A stretch of DNA of 64,000 bases from Callorhinus ursinus. Its lineage: Eukaryota > Chordata > Mammalia > Carnivora > Otariidae. Location of the stretch: assembly GCF_003265705.1 (NCBI RefSeq), contig NW_020312785.1, positions 137,012,416 through 137,076,415 on the forward strand, written 5' to 3'. Within the stretch, counting starts at the first letter, position 1. Every line of letters starts with the position of its first letter. The position numbers and the translations under genes were made by a program. Shown one piece after another: positions 25,901 through 35,539 of the stretch. The notes beneath the pieces were generated by a model, which was not told where the DNA came from, did not search any database, and saw only the letters and a program-made list of their open reading frames with translations.

Positions 25901-28900
25901 ATGTTTAAGGAGCTGGGTGTGGTTATGTGGTGATCAGGCCAGGGAGTATGGACTTTCGGATGAAAGCAACAGGGATTACCTGCCTGGTTTGGCTGGTTAG
26001 AAGACAGGAGGAGCAGAGGACTGGGTGGGGCCTGAGTAGGAGGGAAAAGAGTAACTCACACCTGACAAGCAAGTCACAGGGGGTCTAACACTTCTTAGGA
26101 AGACTCTTGAATAAGCAAGTGAACATACTCCAAATCATTAATTTAAACAGTGATGGGGGGGTAAAGCATGGCTGATTTTAATCATATTTCCTAATTTATA
26201 TATATTTTTTGGTAAACAAACTTTTTGTATTAAAAAAGAAAAAAAATTAAGTGTAAAAGGGAAGGAATAATTTCAAGAAATGGGTAGTCACCAGCATTAA
26301 ATACCAAAGTGGTGAAGGATAAAAGAGGTAAGGTCACTGGGTAAGGAAATCATAATGAATGTTAAAAGTTGAAAGACTCAATTATTATTTTCTGGTAAAT
26401 AGTTTTACTCTCAGTAGCATGAAGCCCTCACATTAAATACCGCTTACTGACTATTAAGAACCCAACGACATTACACCCAATGTGACTGCTTCTGATGACA
26501 TAAAATTTTACCCAAATAAAAAACTATGGAAATTGTCAAGCCTTTGGAGCTGGGAGGTCCTTGGAGGGCACAGTCTCCCACCCTTGTGAGTACAGGCGAT
26601 GGAGGAAGGAATCTCTGACAGCCAGGTCCCACCCTGGCCAGGCACAGCCCAAAACCCAGGTCTCCTGACTCCCACTTTGTGCTTGTTCCCCTCCCCCAAC
26701 TCCAAAAAATGTTTTGTTTTGTTTTTTAAAGATTTATTTATTTATTTATTTGACAGAGAAAGAGCCAGCTAGAGAGGGAACACAAGCAGGGGGAGTGGGA
26801 GAGGAAGAAGCAGGCCCCCCCGCAGAGCAGGGAGCCCATGACCTGAGCTGAATTAAAGGCAGACGCTTAACGACTGAGCCACCCAGGCGCCCCCCAAACA
26901 CTGTTTATTAAGCTCATTTTACAGCTACGTATGTTTGTGTGGGTATTCCCTTAAGACTGGATTTTTGAAGTTACAATCAGAGTTTTATGCATTTCCCCTT
27001 TTTAAATTTTACATTAAAACCAATGTGCTAGGGTCAACACATTTGGGAAATCTTAGTGACTAAAACGTGGCTTACTCACAGTTCTGGTGATTTAAACATT
27101 CAGATAGTGACTACCCTGTCTCTCTCTTCATTTCAGTTTCACTACCCCTTCTGAAACGTCCGTCTTCTTTAACATTAACACTTTATATTAAACACAAATT
27201 CTCCATCATTGGTCTTTGTTAAAGTCTCCTACTAAAACATTTCTTATAAAAAGAACTTTTTAATGTTTGCCATTCATTATAAGGCCCCCCTACAAAATTA
27301 TATTAATTTGTGAATTAATGAACTTGCTACTAAAACCTGTAGTCCTATGTAAGGTCCAACTAAACAAATCCATCAGTCAGCCTGAAGTTAGGCTACGCCT
27401 CCCTTGCCTTAGGCAAATATTTACTCTTACAAAGGTTCAAAGATATAATTTGCTGACCTTATGGATCTTCCTCAAGGTTAAAAAGAGGATTTCAATTTAC
27501 AGATCAATTTTCACATTGAAATAATGAAGAGAGCACCAATATAAGAGAAACTGCTTCTAAGTGACTTGTTTCTTGGAACTTACAGAGTAACATTATTTTA
27601 TAATTTGATAAATTTAAATCACTGGTGAATTCTAAATCAAACTGTCTGCCTGAAGAGTCATTATATTCACAGTACTGAGAGGCCATCAGGACATTCAACT
27701 GGTACCATAAACACAATGTCAGCTTGTACACATATTCAGATCATTGCACCAGCTTACCGGCAAGGAATTAAGTTGCCCAATGTCAATTTTCCCCTGAAAA
27801 CAAAAACAAACTCCCTCAAAAATAACAACAAAAACTTCACACACACACAAATATACATATTTGTGTGTATGTGTGTGTGTGTGTGTGTATGCGCATAAGG
27901 AACAATCTAAGGATAAAATAAACTGATAAAGAAATAAACTGCATAAATTTAGGACTGCAATGACTCCTTACATTGCATTCCCAGCTGAGTATTTCTTCTT
28001 CAGCTCTGGAAGGGCAGATGGTAGTTAACGGATGCTTAGGTTTTGGACAAGCCTTTGACAAAATTAAGGTTTTATCTGAATAGTAGCAGACAGCTATATA
28101 ATTCCAGGGGTATGTAACTCAAGAGATAGTTATGCTCCTTTATCTCTAACCTCTCCTTCTGTCTGTAGGCTCCACTCTCTACTGGTTTGGTGTTCAGCTC
28201 TGTACCAGCACACCCCACAGAGCCTCAGAGATTTGTAAAAATCTTAAATAGTGAGAAGAACCTCGGAGGAAATCCAATTCAATCTCCTTGGACTCTAAGA
28301 ATTTCCTAAGTACACAGAGTCTGATTTTTTAAGTTTTAGAATAAGGTTCCTTTTTCTTCTGGGGTTTTGAGACTGTAATAAGATTTATGGGTCTAGAATA
28401 ATATACCCAAACACAGAAATGCACCAAATTTTGGATAAAATGTCACAGGGCTTGCTTGTCCCTTATTAAAGTACCTCCTCTTCTGATTATGGGCTTCTAC
28501 ATTACAGTTGTTTCCTTATTGGAGCTCTGCAAATCTAATTTAAAAAAATAAGTTATCTAAAGTAAAACAACCTAAAGGCAGAATATGACTTAAGGCAAGA
28601 CTGCCTGTTGCCCCAGGCTGGATGACAGCTTTAATTTATTTCATTATAACTTCCTTGGAACTTTCTGGGTAACTCCTGTAATATACACTATTGTGAAAAG
28701 ATTAGAGGCCATTCACTCAAACAAACAAAGCAGGAACTAAAAGACAACAATCAAAATGGAAAGCAATAATGAAATATTTTAGAAATCTATATTAAAGAAA
28801 GCTTATAACAAGTTCCCCATAAATAAACGCGTACCTATTTTACTGTACTTTGCTTTACTGCATTTCATAGATAATTAACATTTTTCAAATTGAAGGTTTG

Positions 28901-31519
28901 TGGCAACACTGAGTCAAGCAAGTCTATTGGTACCATTTTTCCAACAGCATTTGCTCACTTCATGTCTGTCACATTTCAGTAATTCTTGCAGTATTTCAAA
29001 CATTTTCATTATTATACTTGCTATGGTGATATGATCAATGATTACAACTCGCTGAAAGCTCAGAAAATGGTTGGAATTTTTTTGCAATAAAATATTTTAA
29101 ATTAAGGAGCCTGGGTGGCTCAGTCTGTTGAGCACCTGACTCTTGGTTTCAGCTCAGGTCATAATCCTGGAGTCCTGGGATTGAGACCCTTGTCCGGCTC
29201 TGCGCTCAGGGCAGAGTCGGCTTACCCCTCTCGCTCCCTCTCTACTCCTCCCCCTGCTCCTGCTCTCCCTCTCAAAAAAATACATTTTGAATTAAAGTAT
29301 GTACATTTTTTTAGACATAATGTTATTGAACACTTAACAAACTACAGTATAGTGCAAACATAACTTTTATATGCACTGGAAAACCAAAACATTCATTAGG
29401 CTCGCTTTATTGTGATACTCGCTTTATTGCAGTGGTCTGGAACCCAACCTGCAGTAAGATTAAGCCTGTAAATGGATTTCAAGAAGAGACATTAGTTTTT
29501 ATTCTTTCCCTCTTTCTCCTTATGATGGGGAACAAGCTGGAACAGTCTACCAACCCCTGCAAGGCAAATTCATCCCCCGCCTTCTCCACATCTAAGTAAA
29601 AAGTCTATCACCAAAATTTCTGGTTGTATGTCTATTCCAAGGACATGGAACTACAGTTTATTAAACTACAAATAAGGTAATGGGAAATTTTACTTCAGCT
29701 TTGCCATTTCTGATGAGAAAAGAAAGACAGCTGCAAATGAGATTTAACAGGCAAAACACCAACACTGATAATGTTTGTAGAGCAGCAAGAATACTTCAGA
29801 TATGGATACTAATCTTTTCTGTTCTAAAGAGTTCTACTATTTGTGCAGAAACACTTGAGCTCCACTGCAGAGAACACCACTGATATCTAAAAGTCCTGTT
29901 AGAACTGACAAGAACAGAAAGAAGCACCTCTGGGTAGAAGGAGCACATGATACAAAGGAACAATGGCAGGAGCAAGCCCTTTATGGCTGGTAACAACTGA
30001 AAGGCGGAACTACCTAAAAGGAGGCTGGAGAGATAGAGCCAGACCCTCTTGGGTTCCACAGGCCACACCGTCACCTGCCTCCAGGTGATTTCCAAACTAT
30101 TCCCAGATGTGATCATTTTGACAACCAGAAAGTAGTGCCAGTTTTCTGAGAGCTACTTTTTTATTTAATAAAAGTAGGTCATCTGGGCGCCTGGGTGGCT
30201 CAGTTGGTTGGGCGACTGCCTTCGGCTCAGGTCATGATCCCGGAGTCCCGGAATCGAGTCCCGCATCGGGCTCCCTGCTCAGCGGGGAGTCTGCTTCTCC
30301 CTCTGACCCTCTTCCCTCTCGTGCTCTCTCTCTCTCTCAAATAAATAAAATCTTTTAAAAAAAGTATTTATAATAAATAAATAAATAAATAAATAAAAGT
30401 AGGTCATCTGAGCTCTAAGAATGTAAGTTCTGGTTATCGGAGTTCTAAGAATTTAAGTTCGTCCCAAGGAAACCAACTGGCTATTTTTACTTGAGATGAC
30501 TAAACGCAAAAAAAAAAAAAAAAAAAAAAAAAACCAACCAAAAAAAAAAAAGGAACATTCTACGCAGTCTGATTTTTCCTCTGGCAGAAAATGTACATCG
30601 CTTCTTAAAACAGAACATAGTATATCAGTATGTGCGTGCCTGGAAATCCAAAGATGTTCTGGTATTTTCACTACGAGGTTTAAGGTACCTTTACTGCCTA
30701 AAGTAAACTAAAACTCAATGAAATTCAGAGAGGGGTAAACCATGCCCTACTTTTGCTACCTGCACGCAAATACAAGCTGTCCTTTTCTCTATGTACTTCG
30801 TACACACATATTGCTCAGAGGTAATTCTTTTCCAGTCAATATAAAACACTTGGGAGACAATTTATTGTAAACACCCATCTCAATGCCGTGCGTGGTAACC
30901 GAAGGCTTCGTCCAACAAATTAAACTGCCCCCCGCGGGCTCGTGCCAGGAAAACCACAGGAACCAGAGAAAGATAAAAAGCACTTGGGAATCTAAATACA
31001 GGCACTTTGGGCGATAATGCAGAGTAACAGCTGGGAGAGGAGACGAAGGTCTTAACAGAGGATGGAGTGAAAGAAGTCTGAGCGGTTGACTTGGGTTTCC
31101 GAAGCATTTCCTGGACCCGCGCAACACGCTCGGGGGCCCTAGGTCGTCATCGGGCACCCAGCGGGGGTGAGACTCGGGTGGAGAGGCCGCCCGGCGGCGG
31201 GAGGTAACGCCCCCCTTTCCAGCCGAGAGAGAAGGAACTAGGGGTGTGGAAACCGCCGCTTCCTGAACAAGCAGGTCGAGGAGAAGCAGCTCGGCAGCCT
31301 CCCAAGCCCGCAGGCCGGCGGCTCCGGGGCCAGACCCCCTGTCTTCCGGGCCCGGCTCGCCCACCCCGGCCGCGGACTTACGAGCTGCAAGACTTTGAGC
31401 ACGAGCCGACGCAACTGAAGCCGGCCCAGGGAGAAGCAGGAGGCGAGGCCTCTCCGGGCGCCCCTGCCTGGGCCCAGGTCCTCCTCCGTGGTGGGGCCGT
31501 ACACCGCTCCATTCTCCAT
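12713..31519 (-). CDS. CMTM6: CMTM6, CKLF-like MARVEL transmembrane domain protein 6 (gene span, four coding exons)
   Basis: Join of 31382-31519, 20879-21055, 16598-16696 and 12713-12850 gives 183 codons plus stop, the same length as the human protein. CMTM6 is a four-pass MARVEL-family membrane protein of the plasma membrane and recycling endosomes. It binds PD-L1 (CD274) and keeps it from ubiquitination and lysosomal degradation. Visible are a charged N-terminus ([14 protein letters not shown]), hydrophobic segments at about residues 44-62, 72-95, 107-128 and 138-155, and a basic C-terminal tail ending LTEPLNA. The exon 2 product is nearly identical to human from memory, including [12 protein letters not shown]. 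The exon 1 tail and exon 4 ([11 protein letters not shown]) differ more. All introns are phase 0 with GT/AG ends. The start is the first in-frame ATG of the family-typical N-terminus and lies in a CpG island. Confidence 0.97.
12975..13298 (-). mobile_element. Can-SINE with expanded GGGA/GA microsatellite
   Basis: The minus-strand SINE is about 320 bp rather than the usual 190-200. The extra length is (GGGA)n at about 13084-13114 and (GA)n at about 13118-13160. Imperfect target duplications (AATTTTATCCACATT / AATCTTATACACATT) flank it. It lies in CMTM6 intron 3, in the same sense as the gene. Confidence 0.92.
13299..13930. other. CMTM6 intron 3, nothing further recognised
   Basis: Unique-looking intronic sequence. 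No conserved element or RNA gene was recognised. Confidence 0.4.
14140..14327 (-). mobile_element. Can-SINE (first of a pair)
   Basis: Minus-strand SINE with poly-T start and end CACGCGCCCC. It shares the target TCTAGATTTTT with its right-hand neighbour; the target occurs at about 14135, 14328 and 14538. Confidence 0.94.
14333..14534 (-). mobile_element. Can-SINE (second of a pair)
   Basis: Minus-strand SINE ending CAGGCGCCCC, followed by TGTTCTAGATTTTT. It has the same orientation and target motif as the SINE just to the left. Confidence 0.94.
14745..14960 (+). mobile_element. L2-type LINE remnant
   Basis: Phrases such as CTGTCTGTGAAGCCATCCCT and the later ACATACTTCACAATTTC fit an L2 3' end. 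The copy is old and strongly diverged. Confidence 0.5.
15232..15437 (-). mobile_element. Can-SINE in CMTM6 intron 3
   Basis: Minus-strand SINE between perfect 16-bp duplications CCTCCAAGGATTTTAT (15216-15231 and 15438-15453). Confidence 0.96.
16240..16325 (+). mobile_element. Possible L2 3' tail
   Basis: A short segment with ACACCTAGAACAGCACCTGG-like wording typical of L2/MIR 3' ends. It is too short for certainty. Confidence 0.35.
16598..16696 (-). CDS. CMTM6: CMTM6 exon 3
   Basis: The 99-nt exon encodes residues 106-138 ([20 protein letters not shown] then [13 protein letters not shown]), the third membrane segment and the following loop. The acceptor is GTTACAG and the donor GTGAGT. It is phase 0 at both ends. 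Confidence 0.97.
16948..16994. repeat. (GT)n microsatellite
   Basis: About 23 GT units in CMTM6 intron 2, likely polymorphic. Confidence 0.97.
17103..17594 (+). mobile_element. Tigger-type (TcMar) non-autonomous DNA transposon
   Basis: The left end CCCCTGACTTACAATGG and the right end CCCACTGTAAGTCGAGGA are related as inverted repeats. The interior contains the AGGTAGGCTAGGCTAAGCTA phrase found in a Tigger-derived MITE family. It lies in CMTM6 intron 2 and has no coding capacity. Confidence 0.75.
18280..18530 (+). mobile_element. MIR SINE
   Basis: Near full-length MIR: the TCTAGAACCAGACTATCTGA head, the TCTGCAAAATGGGAGTAAAA centre and the CAGTGCCAGGCACACAGTCA tail are all in order. Confidence 0.85.
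18996..19038. repeat. Short tandem duplication
   Basis: The unit TGTTTCTTGTCAAAAAGATC followed by AA (22 nt, 18996-19017) repeats at 19018-19038 with one A deleted. It is in CMTM6 intron 2. Confidence 0.9.
19490..19665 (+). mobile_element. MIR SINE
   Basis: The segment GTAACTTTGGACAAGGTATG, then CTCAACAGGAAAATGG, then a GTCTGGCACAAG tail, follows MIR order. Confidence 0.8.
20441..20515 (+). mobile_element. Possible MIR/L2 3' tail
   Basis: A short ATCTAGCATAATGCCCAGCG segment resembling the conserved end of MIR/L2. Weak. Confidence 0.3.
20879..21055 (-). CDS. CMTM6: CMTM6 exon 2
   Basis: The 177-nt exon encodes residues 47-105 ([20 protein letters not shown]... to VDSTKVKQS), covering membrane segments 1 and 2 and the loop between them. 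The acceptor is TTTTGTAG and the donor GTAAGC. It is the most conserved part of the protein. Confidence 0.97.
22380..22560 (+). repeat. Old mammalian interspersed repeat, family not named
   Basis: The segment with GCAGCTCAGGGGAGAGGTCT then GTGAGATCACCCAGAATGAG matches wording I recall from a widespread old mammalian repeat. Possibly related segments are at 25780-26060 and 34290-34600. Confidence 0.4.
23283..23471 (+). mobile_element. Can-SINE in CMTM6 intron 1
   Basis: Plus-strand SINE (GGGCACCTGGGTGGCTCAGT...AAATAAATAAATAA) between AAAATGTTATCCT duplications. Confidence 0.95.
23498..23695 (-). mobile_element. Can-SINE in CMTM6 intron 1
   Basis: Minus-strand SINE between CTACAAAATATTTTC duplications (23483-23497 and 23696-23710). 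Together with the SINE at 23283 it forms a close head-to-head pair. Confidence 0.95.
23711..24545 (+). mobile_element. LINE-1 3' end
   Basis: Plus-strand LINE-1 3' UTR wording is present (GTTCATAACAGTTTCATTCA, CCATGGAATACTACTTAGCA), ending in AATAAAAAGTTAAAAAAAA. It is split by the SINE at 24085-24268. It is antisense to CMTM6. Confidence 0.85.
24085..24268 (-). mobile_element. Can-SINE inside LINE-1
   Basis: Minus-strand SINE between CATGATTCCATTTAT duplications (24070-24084 and 24269-24283), nested in the LINE-1. Confidence 0.95.
25780..26060 (+). repeat. Old mammalian interspersed repeat, family not named
   Basis: A purine-rich stretch with CATGAAGGCAAAGAACTTGC and GGTGATCAGGCCAGGGAGTA resembles the same old repeat group as 22380-22560. 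Low certainty. Confidence 0.3.
26713..26893 (-). mobile_element. Can-SINE in CMTM6 intron 1
   Basis: Minus-strand SINE (TTTAAAGATTTATTTATTTA...CAGGCGCCCC) with a small internal deletion after GGGAGCCCATGACC. Confidence 0.93.
26894..28820. other. CMTM6 intron 1, no repeat family recognised
   Basis: AT-rich intronic sequence. The only marked structure is a CA/TG dinucleotide tract with a palindrome at 27838-27890. Confidence 0.4.
27838..27890. repeat. CA/TG tract with perfect palindrome
   Basis: A short (CA)n is followed by a longer (TG)n. The arms ACACACAAATAT (27843-27854) and ATATTTGTGTGT (27857-27868) are exact reverse complements separated by two bases. Confidence 0.95.
28825..29470 (+). 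mobile_element. Tigger1-type DNA transposon remnant
   Basis: The left part (TTGAAGGTTTGTGGCAACAC, CAGCATTTGCTCACTTCATG) and the right part (GTACATTTTTTTAGACATAA, TTATATGCACTGGAAAACCA, GCTTTATTGTGATACTCGCT) match the two ends of Tigger1 with the transposase middle missing. It is interrupted by a SINE at 29107-29282. No active transposase is left. Confidence 0.8.
29107..29282 (+). mobile_element. Can-SINE inside Tigger remnant
   Basis: Plus-strand SINE with a diverged head (GAGCCTGGGTGGCTCAGTCT) and an A-rich tail lacking the usual AATAAA. The flanks repeat an ATTTTAAATTAA-like target. Confidence 0.9.
30186..30391 (+). mobile_element. Can-SINE in CMTM6 intron 1
   Basis: Full-length plus-strand SINE with a long (AAAT)n tail. 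Perfect 19-bp duplications AATAAAAGTAGGTCATCTG flank it, suggesting a recent insertion. Confidence 0.97.
30508..30551. repeat. Poly(A) tract
   Basis: About 26 A, then CCAACC, then a further A run. No retroposed body is recognised directly to its left. Confidence 0.9.
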
Positions 31520-31690
31520 CGCCCAGGAAAGCGGTGGCCGCAGAGGTGGCGCCGCGGACTTCACCCACACCGGGACCACCAACAGGGCCGTCACTTCCTG
31601 GGTCTCCGCCCACGCTTCCGCCCCACCCCGCCTCGCCCCGCCCCGCCTCCGCTCTAGCTCCGCCCCCCCCACCCCCGCGCCTTAGCCACG
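31130..31690 (-). promoter_or_regulatory. CMTM6: CpG-island promoter of CMTM6
   Basis: A CpG-dense block surrounds the CMTM6 start codon (31519). Upstream of it on the minus strand lie GC boxes (CCCCGCCCCGCC type, about 31633-31650) and an ETS-type site (minus-strand CAGGAAGTGA, 31591-31600). No TATA box was seen. This fits a broadly expressed housekeeping-type promoter. Confidence 0.85.
31382..31519 (-). CDS. CMTM6: CMTM6 exon 1 (start codon)
   Basis: 138 nt from ATG (31517-31519) to the donor GTAAGT (31376-31381), encoding residues 1-46. The N-terminus is acidic then basic and precedes the first membrane segment, which begins at the exon end (VLKVLQL). Confidence 0.97.
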
Positions 31691-32064
31691 CCTCAAACTT
31701 GCTAAAGATCTGGAGAGAAAATTTCACGCAGAGAGAACAGCATGTCCTAAGGACCGAGAAAGGGAGGAGAGGAGAGGAAGTTGGAGATGTAGGCAAGAGT
31801 CCACATAACGTAGGCGCCTTGCAGAGCAAGGAAAGAAATTAGGTTTCATTTTGAGGGCAGTGCGTTGTGTGAAAGGACTTTCAGGATTGCTCCCTCCTGC
31901 ACCTATCTGAATTCCTTTTAGTCTTAACTTGTCAAAACCATTTAGTTTACCTGTCTCTTCCTTGTGCACCAACTCCCGCAGTGATATATGTTAATTTTGT
32001 GTGAACTTAAGGAAATCATACTTTTATATTTTATTTTAGCAACTGAAGTTGAATGCGTTACATG

Positions 32065-32225
32065 TCAGGCACACCTATTTTCTCCTGAACAGTGTAATGT
32101 AGGTACTATCATTACTTTCATTTTACAGATGAGCAAACTGAGACGAAGAGGCGGAATATATCCAAGGGCAAACAGCTAAGGGTAGCTGGAATGCAGACCT
32201 ACACAGTCTGACTCACAACCTTGTT
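32065..32225 (-). mobile_element. MIR SINE
   Basis: Minus-strand MIR: TTTTACAGATGAGCAAACTG is the reversed conserved centre, followed by AACAGCTAAGGGTAGCTGGA. Confidence 0.8.
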
Positions 32226-32333
32226 GCTAACATGAACCCAGCAAACCTCAGCCTCTAACCCATCTCTCCATTAGAGCCTCAAAACCCATGGAAGAGAAGA
32301 GGGGAGGGGCCACTGCTGCCACCTACTTCCATG

Positions 32334-32532
32334 TTTTTTTAAAATATTTTATTTATTTGTTTGACAGAGAGAGACACACAGCGAGAGAGGGAACACAGGC
32401 AGGGGGAATGGGAGAGGGAGAACCAGGCTTCTCGCGGAGGGGGGAGCCCGATACGGGGCTCGATCCCAGGACTCTGGGACCGTGGCCTGAGCCGAAGGCA
32501 GACGCTTAAGGACTGAGCGGCCCAGGCGCCCC
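32334..32532 (-). mobile_element. Can-SINE
   Basis: Minus-strand SINE between CACCTACTTCCAT duplications, about 0.8 kb upstream of the CMTM6 start. Confidence 0.95.
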
Positions 32533-33155
32533 CACCTACTTCCATATTTAATCTACTCTCCTCCATGGCCCCAAATCTCCCTTTCTTCCTCTGGTAACAG
32601 AACAAAAGCTCCTATTCAAATGAATAGAGACAAGTAGATACTACTCTGCGGGGCTGTCTGTACAGCCAGCCCAAACTACCCTCTGTCTTTGACTAAATGC
32701 ATTCTAAGTGTCCTGCCAAGCAGCCACAGATCCTGTTCAATAAAACGAAGCCACTGTGTTTTCACCAGGGCTCCAAGGACTCACTGCCCTGTTGTTCTTC
32801 AAGTCGCCATAATCCCAAATCAGACATTACCGAGGTCTGAATTTTACTTTGAAATTCATCCAAAAAAGTAAGACAGTAGAGGAGCAGAGAGAAGGATAAA
32901 AGAATAAGCTTGTGTTAAAGCAACCGCTGTAACATGTTAACGGGGTAGTATATGGGTGACTACTGTGCTGGTTTCTTAATTCAACTTTTCTGCATGTTTG
33001 AACATTTTCAAGATAAAATACTGAGGGGAAGTTTTGTTTAAAAACTTTGAGCAAGGAGAAAAGATGGACAGCTTCTCACAACCCTCTCGGTTTATTTAAG
33101 GTGCACTTGGGCAATGCTCTAGGGGGTCTCTACTTCTCTTTGAATTCAAAAGAGG
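32533..33155. other. Intergenic, nothing recognised
   Basis: No gene or repeat recognised. Confidence 0.4.
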
Positions 33156-33159
33156 ATAA

Positions 33160-33335
33160 AAATTCAGCTCATGATTCACAAACTTGGGGATGCCTAAGAA
33201 TCATCTGGGAGGTTAACTAAAAATAAAGATTCTTGGAGATCTGCCCCAAAGTTTCTGAATTTGGGTGGGTCTTGGGGATATACTTTTGTAACTAGCTCTC
33301 CAGAAGATACTGGTGAGAAATCCATGCATATGAAG
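33160..33335 (+). mobile_element. MER5-type hAT transposon remnant
   Basis: The order GATTCACAAACTTGGGGATG, then AAGAATCATCTGGGAGG, then a diverged middle and right end fits MER5A-like non-autonomous hAT elements. Confidence 0.6.
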
Positions 33336-33339
33336 GAAC

Positions 33340-34285
33340 ACTGTTTTATGGTGTGATAAGAATGAAAGCCATTATGAAGGAGACAGCAGATGTACCATAA
33401 TTTCCTTTGTCCTGATTGATTTAGGGGTGTCCAAATCAATTAGACTAAGGCACTAATATTCCTCCCAGTTAAAAAAAACAACAACAACTGTGCATTGCTT
33501 AAGTTTTCTTAATAAAAGACCAGCTAAAGAGTTTAGGGCTTCATGAACAAACACTTGTATTAGGGACCCCATTTGATGGGTGCATCCGCTAGGAAAACTG
33601 TCATGTTTGTTCATGAATAAACAACACTGAATAGTTACATGCCACAGCAAAATGAGAAATCTTATTTATGGAGAAAAGATATACCAAAGAGAAAAAAGGA
33701 AGGCTCATTGAAGTTTTGAAGAATATTCATTTTTCTCCTTCAATATTATATGGTTAATATGTTTTTAAATGAGGAATAGGAAACATTCACAAAAAGTGAT
33801 AGTTTGGGAAAATATACTTTGATGAGATTTTAGACATTCAAAAAATAATTTGGTGCTACTTTTTTCAGTTGAGATTTTGATTTTTCAGCAGCCCCTACTC
33901 AAAAACTTTTACTGGCTTTCTTATCTGTTTTACCACAGTTAGGCAATAACGTGGATACAAAGTTGAATCACAGATGAAGTCCTACAATAAGGCCACAGAA
34001 ATTTCCATAAAGGACCATGTCATAAAACAGAAAGTGATATTTGCCATAAAAGAGATACACATTAAATGTGCTGGGAATGCAGAGAGAAATCACTTGCAAC
34101 TAAAGGATCAGTGTGGTGGAGTTTCAAGCTGGGGGTTAAAGGATATTTAGGTTTGGATATGCAGCAAACAGGATGGAGGACACTGTAGGCAGAGGGGCAA
34201 TAGGAAGGAAAGCAAAGAAAATGCACACAGGCACAGAGAATGGAAGGAAGGAAAGACAAAGAGGAGTCAAGGAACACAAGCTTGG
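33340..34285. other. Intergenic, nothing recognised
   Basis: AT-rich sequence with no recognised gene or repeat. Confidence 0.4.
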
Positions 34286-34289
34286 AGTC

Positions 34290-34600
34290 AAATATTGGAC
34301 GGCCTTAAAAATCAGGCTAAAGAACTAGGGCTTTCCTTTATTGTTGAACAGTGAAGAACCACCAAAAGGTTTTAGGTTAGGGAAGTAAAATGACCAGAGT
34401 TCTTCCTTGGGGATGTTTTTCTAGCAGCCTGATGTAGACTGGATAGGTTACAAAGAGCCAGGTAGGGGCTGTTATAAAAGTTCAGGAAAGAGGGACAGGA
34501 GCTTCAACTCAGAAAGTAAGTCATAGAAATAGAGGAGAGAGAATGGCTTGAAGAGAAGCTGTGGGAGGTAAAATCAGTGAGATTTGGAGACCGGTTTGTT
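34290..34600 (+). repeat. Old mammalian interspersed repeat, family not named
   Basis: GGACGGCCTTAAAAATCAGG followed by an AGTAAAATGACCAGAGTTCT-type phrase resembles the same old repeat group as 22380-22560 and 25780-26060. Confidence 0.35.
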
Positions 34601-35113
34601 TGAAGAGGAAGGAGGCGTTAACCCTTGTCAGTGTCAAAGTATAAATTTCAAAGAATTAAAAAGATGACTCTCATACAAGTATACAGTAAGCAGGCTTCAA
34701 AGATTTACTTTATTAGTAAAGTCATCAGGAGAAAGTAAAACTGGTTCAGAGGAGGATGTGAGAGACCGGGGTATGTGTGTATCTGCATATCTGCATACAT
34801 ATGGATGGATGTACAGTGTTTAAAAATATACAGTGATAGGGAAAAAATGCTGGAATATGGTTAGTAGGTTAGACTCAAAATTGACTAACCTTCTACAAGG
34901 CCAATAAAATTGTTGCCTTTGTGATGAACTCTAGCAGAGAGAAATCATTTTCACCTCTCTCAGCAAACATCATTTGTGGCTTATCAATCTTCTATAACTA
35001 ACACCTAACTGCACAGACTCTGGGTCCAACTCAGTAATAAATAGTAAGTCACATAAAATTATCTTTCAACCAACAATGACCCGTAAGATGGTTTGGTAGA
35101 TGATGTGTTGCTG

Positions 35114-35337
35114 GTCTAGGGATTGGCAAACTTTTTCTGTAAAGGGCCAGATAGTAAGTCTTTCGGATTATGAAGGACGTATGTCTCTGTCGCAACCACT
35201 CAACTCAATCCTGCTGTTATAGAGTGAAAGCAGCCATGAATGATACAGAATTAAATGCCATAACGCCGTCATAATCCAGAAAACTTCATGAAAACAGGCA
35301 TCGGGCTGGATTTGGCTCATAGTTCGCCAGCTGCGTT
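35114..35337 (+). mobile_element. hAT-type non-autonomous DNA transposon
   Basis: GGCAAACTTTTTCTGTAAAG, GTCTCTGTCGCAACCACTCA and GGGCTGGATTTGGCTCATAG follow the order of a common mammalian hAT MITE. The ends are imperfect inverted repeats (GGCAAACT / AGTTCGCC). Confidence 0.7.
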
Positions 35338-35537
35338 CCTGTTCAGTATTTCTCGAACTTGAGTGATCATCATACTCACTGGAGGGCTTGTTAAACCACA
35401 GACTTCTGGGCCCCTCCTCCACAGTTTTCTCCTTGGTAGATCTTGAGTAGAACCCAAGAATTTACATTTCTAACAAGTTCCCAGGTGATGCCTGATGCTG
35501 CTGGTCTAAGACCATACTTTGAGAACACTCCTCTAGT
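35338..35537 (+). mobile_element. MER5-type hAT transposon remnant
   Basis: CTCGAACTTGAGTGATCATC through CAAGTTCCCAGGTGATGCC to TACTTTGAGAACACTC. The ends are inverted repeats in MER5 style. It directly abuts another hAT MITE. Confidence 0.75.
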
Positions 35538-35539
35538 AT

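Noticed and set aside
30508..30551. Poly(A) run as the tail of a processed pseudogene
   Set aside because: No gene-like sequence or target duplication was found beside it.
30789..31829. 346-codon open frame on the minus strand over the CMTM6 promoter
   Set aside because: It is the wrong frame relative to the true CMTM6 exon 1 and reads through intron and promoter GC-rich DNA. Chance openness.
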